This document shows positions 15,723 through 23,557 of a DNA stretch of 64,000 nucleotides, in pieces. The notes beneath the pieces were generated by a model, which saw nothing but the letters and a program-made list of their open reading frames with translations, did not search any database and had not been told where the DNA came from. Positions within the stretch are counted from its first letter, which is position 1. Every line of letters begins with the position of its first letter. The translations under genes were made by a program, and so were the position numbers. This DNA is from Streptomyces stelliscabiei (GTDB taxonomy: Bacteria > Actinomycetota > Actinomycetes > Streptomycetales > Streptomycetaceae): the NCBI RefSeq assembly GCF_014873495.1, contig NZ_JADBGF010000001.1, positions 4,836,001-4,900,000 on the forward strand, written 5' to 3'.

Positions 15723-16706
15723 GTGAGTGATGACGTGAAGGAAACTTTCGCAGCCGCGGCCAGGGAGGCCGCCGGCCGCCCGGCCGAAGGCCGGAGCGGC
15801 TCCGCGACCACGTCGTCCGCACCACCCGCCCCCGCCGCCCTCGCGGCGAAGGTGCGGACGCTGGCCCCGTCCATGACCCGCTCGATGCAGCGCGTCGCGG
15901 AGGCCGTCGCGAACGACCCGGCGGCCTGCGCCGCCCTCACGGTCACCGGCCTCGCCGAGCTGACCGGCACCAGCGAGGCGACGGTCGTCCGCACCGCACG
16001 CCTCCTCGGCTACCCCGGCTACCGCGACCTGCGCCTCGCCCTCGCCGGACTCGCCGCCCACCAGCAGTCGGGCCGCGCCCCCTCGGTCACGGCCGACATC
16101 GCGGTGGACGACCCGCTGCCCGACGTGGTCGCCAAGCTCGCCTACGACGAGCAGCAGACCCTCGCGGACACGGCGGCCGGACTCGACATGGCCCAGCTCG
16201 GCGCGGCGGTCGGAGCGCTCGCCGGGGCCCGCCGTATAGACATCTACGGCGTCGGGGCGTCCGGGCTGGTCGCCCAGGACCTCACGCAGAAGCTGCTCCG
16301 CATAGGGCTGATAGCCCACGCCCACAGCGACCCGCACCTCGCCGTCACCAACGCGGTGCAGCTCCGCGCGAAGGACGTGGCCGTGGCGATCACCCACTCC
16401 GGCTCGACGGGCGACGTCATCGAGCCGCTGCGGGTCGCCTTCGACCACGGGGCCACGACGATCGCGATCACCGGACGGCCGGACGGACCGGTCTCCCAGT
16501 ACGCCGACCACGTCCTGACGACGTCCACGGCCCGGGAGAGCGAGCTGCGACCGGCGGCGATGTCGTCCCGGACGAGTCAGCTGCTGGTGGTGGACTGCCT
16601 GTTCGTCGGGGTGGCGCAACGGACGTACGAGTCGGCGGCGCCCGCGTTGTCGGCGTCGTACGAGGCGTTGGCGCACCGGCACCGGGTCGGCGGTCCGTCC
16701 CGGTAG
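15723..16706 (+). CDS. murR: RpiR/MurR-family transcriptional regulator
   Basis: A 327-aa regulator of the RpiR family: N-terminal HTH_6 DNA-binding domain (about 45-120, with LAELTGTSEATVVRTARLLGY) and a C-terminal SIS sugar-phosphate isomerase-like domain (about 150-300, with RIDIYGVGASGLVAQD and AITHSGSTGDVIEPL). It stands 93 bp upstream of murQ, so N-acetylmuramic acid 6-phosphate, the MurQ substrate, is the likely ligand. The start is GTG at 15723, directly at the predicted transcription start. The symbol is assigned by context; the family is secure. Confidence 0.85.
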   Translation: MSDDVKETFAAAAREAAGRPAEGRSGSATTSSAPPAPAALAAKVRTLAPSMTRSMQRVAEAVANDPAACAALTVTGLAELTGTSEATVVRTARLLGYPGYRDLRLALAGLAAHQQSGRAPSVTADIAVDDPLPDVVAKLAYDEQQTLADTAAGLDMAQLGAAVGALAGARRIDIYGVGASGLVAQDLTQKLLRIGLIAHAHSDPHLAVTNAVQLRAKDVAVAITHSGSTGDVIEPLRVAFDHGATTIAITGRPDGPVSQYADHVLTTSTARESELRPAAMSSRTSQLLVVDCLFVGVAQRTYESAAPALSASYEALAHRHRVGGPSR

Positions 16707-16799
16707 CACCCGGTGACGAGCGCCCCGCCACCGCGCAGGCCTCCGACCCACCCGTAGCACCGCCGTACCACCGCACGGCCCCGTACGGAATGAGCCCCC

Positions 16800-17774
16800 A
16801 TGCCCTCCACCCCTGGTATCCCCGGCACTCCCGACACCTCCGCCCTCCCCAACCACCTGGCCGTGCGCGCCGAGTTGGAGTCGCTGACGACCGAGGCGTT
16901 CCGGCCGGAGCTGGCCGACATCGATCAGCTGCCGACGCTGGACATCGCGAAGCTGATGAACGCCGAGGACGCGACCGTGCCGACGGCGGTCTCCGCGCAG
17001 TTGCCGCTCATCGCGGCGGCCATCGACGCGATCGCGGAGCGGATGGCCCGGGGCGGCCGGCTCGTCTACGCGGGGGCGGGCACGGCCGGGCGGCTGGGCG
17101 TCCTGGACGCGTCCGAGTGCCCGCCGACGTTCAACACCGCGCCCTCGCAGGTCGTGGGCCTGATCGCGGGCGGCCGGGATGCCATGATCACCTCGATCGA
17201 GGGCGCGGAGGACTCGGCGGAGCTGGCCCGGACCGACCTCGACGCGCTCAAACTCACGCCCGACGACACCGTGGTCGGCGTCTCCGCCTCCGGCCGCACC
17301 CCGTACGCGGTGGGCGCGGTGGAGCACGCGCGCGCGGTCGGCGCGCTCACCGTCGGTCTGTCCTGCAACGCGGCCAGCGCGCTCGCCGCGGCGGCCGACC
17401 ACGGCATCGAGATCGTCGCCGGACCCGAGCTGGTCACCGGCTCGACCCGCCTCAAGGCCGGCACGGCCCAGAAGCTGGTCCTCAACATGCTCTCGACGAT
17501 CACCATGATCCGTCTCGGCAAGACCTACGGGAACCTCATGGTCGACGTCCGCGCCACCAACGACAAGCTCCGCGCCCGCTCCCACCGCATCGTCGCCCTC
17601 GCCACGGGCGCCACGGACGCCGAGATCGAAACGGCCCTCACGGCCACGAACGGCCAGGTCAAGCACGCCATCCTCACCATCCTGACCGGCGTGGACGCGG
17701 ACACCGCGACCCGCCTGCTGACGGAGAACGAGGGCCACCTTCGGGCAGCCCTGACCGCCACGACACCCGACTGA
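16800..17774 (+). CDS. murQ: N-acetylmuramic acid 6-phosphate etherase
   Basis: A 324-aa MurQ that cleaves the lactyl ether of N-acetylmuramic acid 6-phosphate to give N-acetylglucosamine 6-phosphate and D-lactate, part of cell-wall recycling. The SIS fold shows LVYAGAGTAGRLGVLDASEC at about 88-107 with a candidate catalytic Glu106, a second conserved acid in IEGAED near 133-138, and VGVSASGRTPY. The C-terminal MurQ helical extension (HAILTILTGVDADTATRLL) is complete. The product feeds NagA, encoded at 40.1 kb. Pairing with the RpiR gene is the standard arrangement. Confidence 0.96.
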   Translation: MPSTPGIPGTPDTSALPNHLAVRAELESLTTEAFRPELADIDQLPTLDIAKLMNAEDATVPTAVSAQLPLIAAAIDAIAERMARGGRLVYAGAGTAGRLGVLDASECPPTFNTAPSQVVGLIAGGRDAMITSIEGAEDSAELARTDLDALKLTPDDTVVGVSASGRTPYAVGAVEHARAVGALTVGLSCNAASALAAAADHGIEIVAGPELVTGSTRLKAGTAQKLVLNMLSTITMIRLGKTYGNLMVDVRATNDKLRARSHRIVALATGATDAEIETALTATNGQVKHAILTILTGVDADTATRLLTENEGHLRAALTATTPD

Positions 17775-17779
17775 CCGCC

Positions 17780-17831
17780 ACCCACCGGCGGCCCGTACGG
17801 CGGACACCCACCGGCGGCCCGTACGGCGGAC
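17780..17831. repeat. 26-bp perfect tandem duplication
   Basis: Two identical 26-bp copies (17780-17805 and 17806-17831) begin six bases after the murQ stop codon. It is a recent-looking local duplication between convergent genes. Confidence 0.9.
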
Positions 17832-17843
17832 ACCCCGCCCGCG

Positions 17844-19436
17844 TCATCCGGGTCCGCCGGTGACGGCGCGGCCCAGGTACGCGGCCAGCCGGTCGAGTGC
17901 GGTGGCGTGCGTGGATGCCGCCTGTGCTGGGGCGAAGGAGCCCGCCGGAGTACGGGGCAGCCCGCCGTAGATCTCCCGTACGACGGGGAGGGCCGTCTCG
18001 GCGAGGCGCTGGACGGCGACGGCGTCGAAGGGGTGTCCGACGGCCCGGGCGAGGTCCCAGCCGTGGACCAGCATCTCGATGACCAGCTGTTCGACGAGCC
18101 GTCGCCCGGGCGCGGGGCCGTAGCGGCGGTCGAGCATGCCCGGGCGGGCGAAGGCCGACCGCGCGGCCCTCGACGCGGAACGGAACGCCGCCACGTGATC
18201 GGTCCCGAGGTGGTCCGCGGTGAAATCGGCGCGGGGGGTGCCGTCGGCCAGGGAGGCCCACAGCAGGTTCTCCCAGACGAGATGGCCGAGCAGCGCGCGT
18301 ACGTCCCAGTCGGCGCAGGGCGTCGGCCGGTCGAACTGGTCCGGTTCCACCGCGGCGACGAGCAGCCCGACCGCGTCCAGGACCTCCTCGCAGGCGCGGA
18401 GCACGCCGCCCGGTTCCCAGGCGTCCGCCCCGGCGTCGTACAGCGCGTCGAGTCGCGCCGCCCGTGCGCCGGGTGCGGGGTGCGCCCGCAGTGCCGTGGT
18501 GAGCCAGTGCCCCGCTGCCGCCATGCTGGGCCGCACGGGTCGTCCGTTGATGACGCACAGCAGATGCCAGTACCGCTCCATGTGCGGGTCGGCGGCGACC
18601 TCCAGCTGGCGCAGCAGCAGGGACCTGGTCCCGGTGTCGTCGACCGGTGTGGTTCCGTCGGGAGACGTCTGCGTGGGGAGCCACGTCGCCATGACGGCGG
18701 CCACGACGGGGTCGGCCGCCGGTGAGTCCGGGGCGATGCCCTGATCCCTCGCGGTCTCCACCCGCCGCAGCCACGCGTCGGTGACGCGCTCCGCCTCCTT
18801 GAGCGCGCTCTCGTCGTGCTCGCCCGGGTGGTGTTCGGCGGCGTACCGCGCCATGCGTCGCAGGCCGGCGCGCAGGGCCGGCGTCGTGACGAGTTCGCCC
18901 AGTTCCAGCCAGGCGTCCGTCTGCTCGTCGGTGGCGTGGGCGGGCAGCTCCGGGGTGGCGGCGAGCAGGCCGCGCCGGTAGGCGGGTACGTCCAGTTCTC
19001 CCAGGGTCTCGGTGACGAAGTCCTGGATGACGGCCCGGCGTTCGGCGGCCGACATACGTACCAGCTCGGTCATGGTGGTGAGCCCCTCGGCGGTGGTGTC
19101 GCGGCGGACGGCGGAGCGCAGTACGGCCTGTCGCGTCCGCAGGGCGCGGATCTGCGCCTCCAGCGCGTCGACGTGGGTGGCGGCCACCTCCGACAGGGTG
19201 TCCTCCCGCTCCACCACGTCCCGGATCGTGGCCAGTCCCAGCCCCAGCCCGCGCAGGGTCTGCGCCAGTTGCAGGCGGGAGAGGGCCTCGGGTCCGTAGA
19301 GCCGGTAGCCGGCCGGGGTGCGGTGTGCCGGGTGGACGATCCCGAGGTCGGACCAGTGGCGGACCAGCTTCACCGACAGTCCGGCCCTGCGCGCGACCTC
19401 GCCGATACTCCAGAGCGTGTTGTCACCGACGTGCAT
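17844..19436 (-). CDS. MerR-family regulator fused to TIGR03086/MDMPI-like domain
   Basis: A 530-aa protein. Residues 8-75 form a MerR winged helix (WSIGEVARRAGLSVKLVRHW, TPAGYRLYGPEALSRLQ), followed by a coiled dimer helix to about 105. The central 110-340 region is helical and unassigned. From about 345 to 525 comes a TIGR03086/MDMPI-like bundle with FDRPTPCADWDVRALLGHL and LVIEMLVHGWDLARA, a metal and thiol-binding fold. The start is ATG at 19434-19436, with GGTGGAG close upstream. The promoter has the 19-bp spacer typical of MerR targets, so self-activation is likely. It may sense an electrophile or thiol conjugate; this is inference. Confidence 0.85.
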   Translation of the reverse strand: MHVGDNTLWSIGEVARRAGLSVKLVRHWSDLGIVHPAHRTPAGYRLYGPEALSRLQLAQTLRGLGLGLATIRDVVEREDTLSEVAATHVDALEAQIRALRTRQAVLRSAVRRDTTAEGLTTMTELVRMSAAERRAVIQDFVTETLGELDVPAYRRGLLAATPELPAHATDEQTDAWLELGELVTTPALRAGLRRMARYAAEHHPGEHDESALKEAERVTDAWLRRVETARDQGIAPDSPAADPVVAAVMATWLPTQTSPDGTTPVDDTGTRSLLLRQLEVAADPHMERYWHLLCVINGRPVRPSMAAAGHWLTTALRAHPAPGARAARLDALYDAGADAWEPGGVLRACEEVLDAVGLLVAAVEPDQFDRPTPCADWDVRALLGHLVWENLLWASLADGTPRADFTADHLGTDHVAAFRSASRAARSAFARPGMLDRRYGPAPGRRLVEQLVIEMLVHGWDLARAVGHPFDAVAVQRLAETALPVVREIYGGLPRTPAGSFAPAQAASTHATALDRLAAYLGRAVTGGPG

Positions 19437-19443
19437 GGGCTCC

Positions 19444-19474
19444 ACCCTGCGGTCTCCCACGCGGGGAGAGTCAA
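19444..19474 (-). promoter_or_regulatory. MerR/TipA-like promoter with 19-bp spacer and dyad
   Basis: On the minus strand TTGACT (19469-19474) and CAGGGT (19444-19449) are 19 bp apart. Between them lies the dyad TCTCCC-N5-GGGAGA (19453-19469). Layout and bases resemble the tipA promoter as I recall it. Predicted transcription would start within a base or two of the ATG. Confidence 0.65.
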
Positions 19475-19529
19475 CAGCCCCCGGCATCGGCCTTCCGGTC
19501 CGGGCGCCCTTTCCGGACGGGCCCGCCCC

Positions 19530-19904
19530 TCACCAGCGCCACGCCCACCTCGGGCGACACCCCGTCCCCCGCGCCCCCACCGCGCAGGCGGCCTCCCAGT
19601 CCTTCCTGGCCTTCGCCCGGTCCGGGCGCAGGGAATCGATCAGCCGGTCGCGCTCGCGTTCCTTCTCCGCCCTGCGCTCGGCCGCCTCCTTCCGGATCTT
19701 GCGCACCTCGGCGTCGATGTCCGCGCTCTGCCGCTGCCGCTCCGCGCGGTACTCGGCGTCGCGCAGCTCCCGGCGTTCGTCGGCGTGATCCGGGTGATAG
19801 GCGTAGCGCCGGTCACCCCGGCGGACGGGGTAGAGCAGCACCTGCCGGCCCGCGAGGGCGGCGAGGGCCACGACCAGCGCCGACGACCAAAGGACGATCT
19901 CCAC
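19530..19904 (-). CDS. membrane-anchored coiled-coil protein
   Basis: A 124-aa protein with one N-terminal transmembrane helix (IVLWSSALVVALAALAG) and then a highly charged, Arg/Glu-rich stretch of about 80 residues (RRELRDAEYRAERQRQ through AAERRAEKERERDRL) predicted as a long coiled coil. The tail contains an isolated WEAACAVG and a WAWRW ending. The start is GTG at 19902-19904, with GGAGG 7 nt upstream; the frame is open further upstream but lacks such a site. Not recognised; a scaffold or cell-envelope role is only a guess. Confidence 0.6.
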   Translation of the reverse strand: MEIVLWSSALVVALAALAGRQVLLYPVRRGDRRYAYHPDHADERRELRDAEYRAERQRQSADIDAEVRKIRKEAAERRAEKERERDRLIDSLRPDRAKARKDWEAACAVGARGTGCRPRWAWRW

Positions 19905-20134
19905 CGTGCGGCCTCCCCGATGCACCACTGGTGTGCCGCCAGCAGTGTCCCGCCCGGGATCGCCGCACGGAATACGGCCGTAGGTCACGGTTCCGCCGGA
20001 GCGGGCACCGAAGGTGGCATGAACAGGTACCGAGGGCGGCACGGGAGCAGGCGCCGGAACCGCTCACGGGCATCGATGTCAGTGGGGTGTGGCACCGTGG
20101 GGTGAGTCGATGTCTCCAGGGAAGGACCGAGCCC

Positions 20135-20713
20135 GTGAACCACGCCCAGCTCACCGCCCTCGGCCGTGCCCTGCGTCTCCTCGGGGAGCACGGCGAGACG
20201 CTGAGCGCCGAGACGACGGACGCCCGGCTGCACGAGGTGAAGGCGGACATCAGGCGTGCCCTGGAGCTGCTGGACGACACGGTCGCGGCGGCCAAGCCGA
20301 CGACCCGCTGCGCCGAGCATCCGAACGGCCCGGTCGACGAGGAGGCCCCGGACCGCTGTCTCCTCTGCGAGACCCGCCGCCGAGCCGCCCGCCGCACCCA
20401 GCTGAACGACAGCTACGGCCCTCCCCGCCCCACCGGCCCCGCCGCCCAGGCCCCCTCGCGCTACGGCATACGGGACGACCGCCCCCAGCCCCAGCAGCGC
20501 TGGCTCCCCGAGGCGTGGAACGGCCAGGTCTGGCAGCTCTGCGGCACCCCCCGCCGCGACCGCCGCGAGGCCGAGCTGTTTCTCGCCGCCCAGCGCCGGG
20601 GCCCCCGCCCCGCCGTCGCCTACCGCCTGATCCAGGAGTTCACGGACTACGACGTGACGCGTATCTGGGGCGAGCCGGTCCGGATGGACATCGAGCCGAT
20701 GGGGAATGTCTGA
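20135..20713 (+). CDS. conserved hypothetical protein
   Basis: A 192-aa soluble protein. The N-terminal half is helical (ALGRALRLLGEHGETLS, DIRRALELLDDTV). The middle carries two Cys pairs (RCAEHPNG and DRCLLCETRRR), a possible zinc site. The C-terminal half is rich in Trp/Pro and ends VRMDIEPMGNV. The start is GTG at 20135, with GGAAGGA about 10 nt upstream. No family recognised. Its promoter would lie in the 230 bp shared with the divergent coiled-coil gene. Confidence 0.6.
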   Translation: MNHAQLTALGRALRLLGEHGETLSAETTDARLHEVKADIRRALELLDDTVAAAKPTTRCAEHPNGPVDEEAPDRCLLCETRRRAARRTQLNDSYGPPRPTGPAAQAPSRYGIRDDRPQPQQRWLPEAWNGQVWQLCGTPRRDRREAELFLAAQRRGPRPAVAYRLIQEFTDYDVTRIWGEPVRMDIEPMGNV

Positions 20714-20919
20714 GCGGGTCCCCCGCAGGCCGCCGCACCACCCGACGCCCCGCCGGCACCTGCTGACGCCCCGCTGACACCCGCCTGATGCCCTCCATCC
20801 GCTGATCGGACCAACGCGCGCTCCGACAGCGGGCCGGCTCCCCCCAGGTCTGGCAGAGTCGACGGCGGTTCAGGGTCCGTGGTCGACGGCACCCGACCTC
20901 GGTGACCTGGGGAGATGCC

Positions 20920-20949
20920 ATGAGCGAAGCGGCAGACGGCCCTCGATGA
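20920..20949 (+). CDS. 9-codon leader ORF overlapping the next start (ATGA)
   Basis: ATG at 20920, preceded by GGGGAG at 20909-20914, opens a 9-residue frame (MSEAADGPR). Its TGA overlaps the ATG of the downstream membrane gene as ATGA. The arrangement would let ribosomes re-initiate on the membrane gene, which lacks its own strong ribosome site. It may be chance. Confidence 0.35.
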   Translation: MSEAADGPR

Positions 20950-21788
20950 CACAGCCCGGACAGCACGCCGAGGGCGCCGGGCCGTTCACGACACGGCTCA
21001 CCTGGCAGCCGCCGGGCGGCGGTACCGCGGTCTGGGAATCGCGGCTCGCCCGGCGCCGCGGACTCATCACCGTCCACCCGACCGGAGCGGCCACCGCCCA
21101 TCACGCCAGCGCCGACGACGCCGCCGTCGCCCGGCTGCGCAGGCTCAACGCGATCGCCGCCACCGTCTTCGTCCTCGGCGGTGCGCTCTTCGCCGCGGGT
21201 GCCGCCGTCGCCCAGTTCGGCTCGGGCGACGCCACCACCTCCGCGTCGATCTACTTCGCCGGCGGCCTGTGCTTCAACATCGGCGGCTATGTGTCCCTGC
21301 TCCAGGTGATCAACGCGCCTCGCCATGTGCCGGGGGGCGAAGGCGTCCTGGTCACCCGGCGCTGGCGATGGTGGAGCTACGAGCCGGCGCGGGCCGACTG
21401 GCTGAGCACGTTCGTCCTGTTCGCCGGCACCCTGGTCTTCGCCGTCAACCTGCTCGACTCCTTCCTGCAGGGTCTGACCGCGCAACAGGTCAACCGTCTG
21501 ATCTGGGCGCCCGACATGATCGGCTGCGTGCTCTTCCTGATCTCCGGGCACCTCGCCCTCGTGGAGATCTGCCACGGCCGCCCGCGCCTGCTGCCGCGCG
21601 ACCTCGGCTGGTGGATCGTCGCCGTGAACCAGCTCGGCTCCGTCCTCTTCATGGTCTCGGCGTTCGCCGCCTACACCCGCCCGGCCACCGGAAGCCTGAT
21701 CAACGCCGACATCGCCAACTGGGGCACCCTCACCGGCGCCCTCTGCTTCTGCGTCGGCGGCATCCTCCAGCACTTCGAACGACCGTAG
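20946..21788 (+). CDS. multi-pass membrane protein
   Basis: A 280-aa integral membrane protein. A soluble N-terminal region of about 65 residues (WQPPGGGTAVWESRLARRRG) is followed by roughly six hydrophobic segments, beginning NAIAATVFVLGGALFAAGAA and ending TLTGALCFCVGGILQHF. The pattern recalls YrhK-like or other uncharacterised actinobacterial membrane proteins. The start ATG overlaps the stop of a 9-codon leader. No transport or enzyme motif is seen. Confidence 0.75.
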   Translation: MTQPGQHAEGAGPFTTRLTWQPPGGGTAVWESRLARRRGLITVHPTGAATAHHASADDAAVARLRRLNAIAATVFVLGGALFAAGAAVAQFGSGDATTSASIYFAGGLCFNIGGYVSLLQVINAPRHVPGGEGVLVTRRWRWWSYEPARADWLSTFVLFAGTLVFAVNLLDSFLQGLTAQQVNRLIWAPDMIGCVLFLISGHLALVEICHGRPRLLPRDLGWWIVAVNQLGSVLFMVSAFAAYTRPATGSLINADIANWGTLTGALCFCVGGILQHFERP

Positions 21789-21803
21789 GCGCCGGCACCG
21801 AGG

Positions 21804-22004
21804 TCAGCCCTGAGGCTCCTGCGGTTTGACGTCGACGTCGCGCAGGCCCTGCTCCTTGAGCCCGGTGCGGGCCTCGGTGCGGTGCCCCCGGGCGATGTAG
21901 TCACGCACGACCGCCTCGACGGCGTCCTGAGGCGATCCGACCCCCGCCAGGACCATCACCTCCACCACCAGTTCGGCGTCGAGACTGATGTTGACCTTGG
22001 CCAC
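21804..22004 (-). CDS. VapB-like ribbon-helix-helix antitoxin (orphan)
   Basis: A 66-aa protein with the VapB-type N-terminus: a beta strand KVNISLDAELV followed by two helices (EVMVLAGVGSPQDAVEAVVR, DYIARGHRTEAR). The family binds DNA and normally neutralises a PIN-domain VapC toxin. No PIN gene lies on either side: the neighbours are a membrane protein and a lipoprotein. The gene is therefore an orphan antitoxin or a stand-alone regulator. The C-terminal tail LRDVDVKPQEPQG is acidic/polar. Confidence 0.75.
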   Translation of the reverse strand: MAKVNISLDAELVVEVMVLAGVGSPQDAVEAVVRDYIARGHRTEARTGLKEQGLRDVDVKPQEPQG

Positions 22005-22050
22005 GAGCTGCCCCCTTCCGTCGGCCTCGGAGAGTAGCAGCCGCTCGGCA

Positions 22051-22914
22051 CTAGCCGACCCCGGCCGGCACCGTCGTCACGGAGGACACCCTCAGGCGCA
22101 CGGGCAGGGCGCCCGTGTCCAGGTTGGCCGCCAGCGCCTCGGCCTCCTGCGGGGTGAAGTCACCGGAGATCTCGGCCGTGCCGCCGGTGATCGCGGTGCT
22201 CACGGAGGGAGCGGAGACGACCTTACCGTCGAGGACGATGGCGAACTGGTTCTGCGGCAGGGTCTGCTGGGCCAGCCGCCCCGTCACGTCGGCGAACTTC
22301 TTCGCGCCCGCCGAGGTGAACTCCAGCGTCACGAACCAGCCACCCCCACGTGCCGCGTCGACGTCCGCCGCCGCGTCGGACACGTCCGTGCCGGGCACGG
22401 CGACCGGGCCGAGTTCGTACGTGGAGAGGGCGCCCTGCTGCTCCCCGCACGCCGTCAGGGGCTGCGACGGGGACGCGTCCGCCGCCGCCCCGCACGTGCC
22501 CTTGCTCTCCGTCGGAAGCTGGCTGAGCACCGGCCGGAACGCCAGCTCGGCCGGCGCGCCCAGGGCCTTCAACGACTCCTCGCTCTCGGCCGGGCCGGCC
22601 ACCGTGATCTGCCGCTTCTCCTCGACCGTCACCTCGACATCCGTCAGCTTGGCCGCCTTCACCCGGTCCCGCATCAGCCCGGCGGCCCGTTCCAGGGTGT
22701 CCGGGCCGACCGGCTCGGCGGACGTGAACGTCACGTACGCCCGGCCCCCGCCCCCGGAATTCGAGGCGGAGGGGGAGGCCGGGGCCGTGGTGCGCGGTCT
22801 GTCCGACCTCGCCTTCGCGTCGCCGCCGGACCCGCCGCCCGTATCACCGCCCGGCCCACCGCACCCGCACACCAGCCCGACCAGACACGCCACCATCCCG
22901 AGCGTCCCGCGCAT
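22051..22914 (-). CDS. SecD P1-head-like lipoprotein
   Basis: A 287-aa lipoprotein. The signal peptide ends in a lipobox near LVGLVCGCG, followed by a Gly/Ser/Pro spacer of about 50 residues. The mature region matches the periplasmic P1 head of SecD: AAGLMRDRVKAAKLTDVEVTV, then NQFAIVLDGKVVSAPSVSTA and GTAEISGDFTPQEAEALAAN near the C-terminus. No membrane domains of SecD/F are present, so this is a stand-alone head domain. The start is ATG at 22912-22914, preceded by a GGGGGA site; an in-frame ATG 24 bp upstream has a weaker one. A chaperone role in export is possible but unproven. Confidence 0.82.
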   Translation of the reverse strand: MRGTLGMVACLVGLVCGCGGPGGDTGGGSGGDAKARSDRPRTTAPASPSASNSGGGGRAYVTFTSAEPVGPDTLERAAGLMRDRVKAAKLTDVEVTVEEKRQITVAGPAESEESLKALGAPAELAFRPVLSQLPTESKGTCGAAADASPSQPLTACGEQQGALSTYELGPVAVPGTDVSDAAADVDAARGGGWFVTLEFTSAGAKKFADVTGRLAQQTLPQNQFAIVLDGKVVSAPSVSTAITGGTAEISGDFTPQEAEALAANLDTGALPVRLRVSSVTTVPAGVG

Positions 22915-23003
22915 CGCCGTCCCCCGCCCTCGATCCATGACCGTCCAGCCTGGCACGGTCACCCCGCAAAGAGGACAGCTTCCCTCCAAGTGTCACCAAG
23001 CGC

Positions 23004-23216
23004 TCAACACGGCAGCCTTCCCTCCTCGTTGACCTGCCGCACCCGTGCCCGCAGCACCTCCCCCGGGGCCGCCTCGCGGAGCGTGTCCGGCGGGCAGTCC
23101 CACTCCCGTCCGCCCCCGACCGGCCGCAACTGCACGTAACCGCCCTCGCGGCCCATCACCTCGCCGAGCCGGCCGTCCCGTACGTCCACGGCGTACGACC
23201 GCGCTGACGCCGTCAC
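23004..23216 (-). CDS. small conserved protein, 70 aa
   Basis: A 70-aa protein: YAVDVRDGRLGEVMGREGGYVQLRP followed by WDCPPDTLREA and RARVRQVNEE, likely a small beta-barrel. The start is GTG at 23214-23216, overlapping the upstream stop by 4 bp. Together with the upstream gene it recurs beside XRE/DUF397 loci in streptomycetes, as here. No function is known. Confidence 0.65.
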   Translation of the reverse strand: MTASARSYAVDVRDGRLGEVMGREGGYVQLRPVGGGREWDCPPDTLREAAPGEVLRARVRQVNEEGRLPC

Positions 23217-23443
23217 GTCTCGGCCGCGTCGCGCAGAACGGCGGCCAGGTCGGCGGCGACCTGGAGATTGCAGCAGCCCAACTCGACCAGGGGATAAGGC
23301 AGTTCGCTGGCTCCTGTGATCGGATCGACCCGCAGCGACGGCAGGACGATCCCGACGCCACGCAGCGCCCGGTCGAGCTGCTCCACGGCCTCCTCGGTCG
23401 TCCGCACCGGGTTGCGCCCCTTCGCTGCCGCTCTGTTCTCCAC
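23213..23443 (-). CDS. small conserved protein, 76 aa
   Basis: A 76-aa helical protein: NPVRTTEEAVEQLDRALRG, GIVLPSLRVDPITG, then PYPLVELGCCNLQVAADLAAVL. The start is GTG at 23441-23443, with GGAGGG 7 nt upstream; a longer frame from 23479 lacks a site. It is coupled to the 70-aa gene (GTGA overlap) and diverges from the frameshifted XRE gene 115 bp away. It may belong with the XRE/DUF397 module, but this is inference from repeated adjacency. Confidence 0.62.
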   Translation of the reverse strand: MENRAAAKGRNPVRTTEEAVEQLDRALRGVGIVLPSLRVDPITGASELPYPLVELGCCNLQVAADLAAVLRDAAET

Positions 23444-23557
23444 GTCCACGCCCTCCACACTGGGTTGCCGATTCACCACACAGCGTGTCCGAAAGGGCTT
23501 TAGCCTGGCCAGATACGACGCCCCAACAGGGGTTCTGCTGGACAGGGAGCTGTGGCC

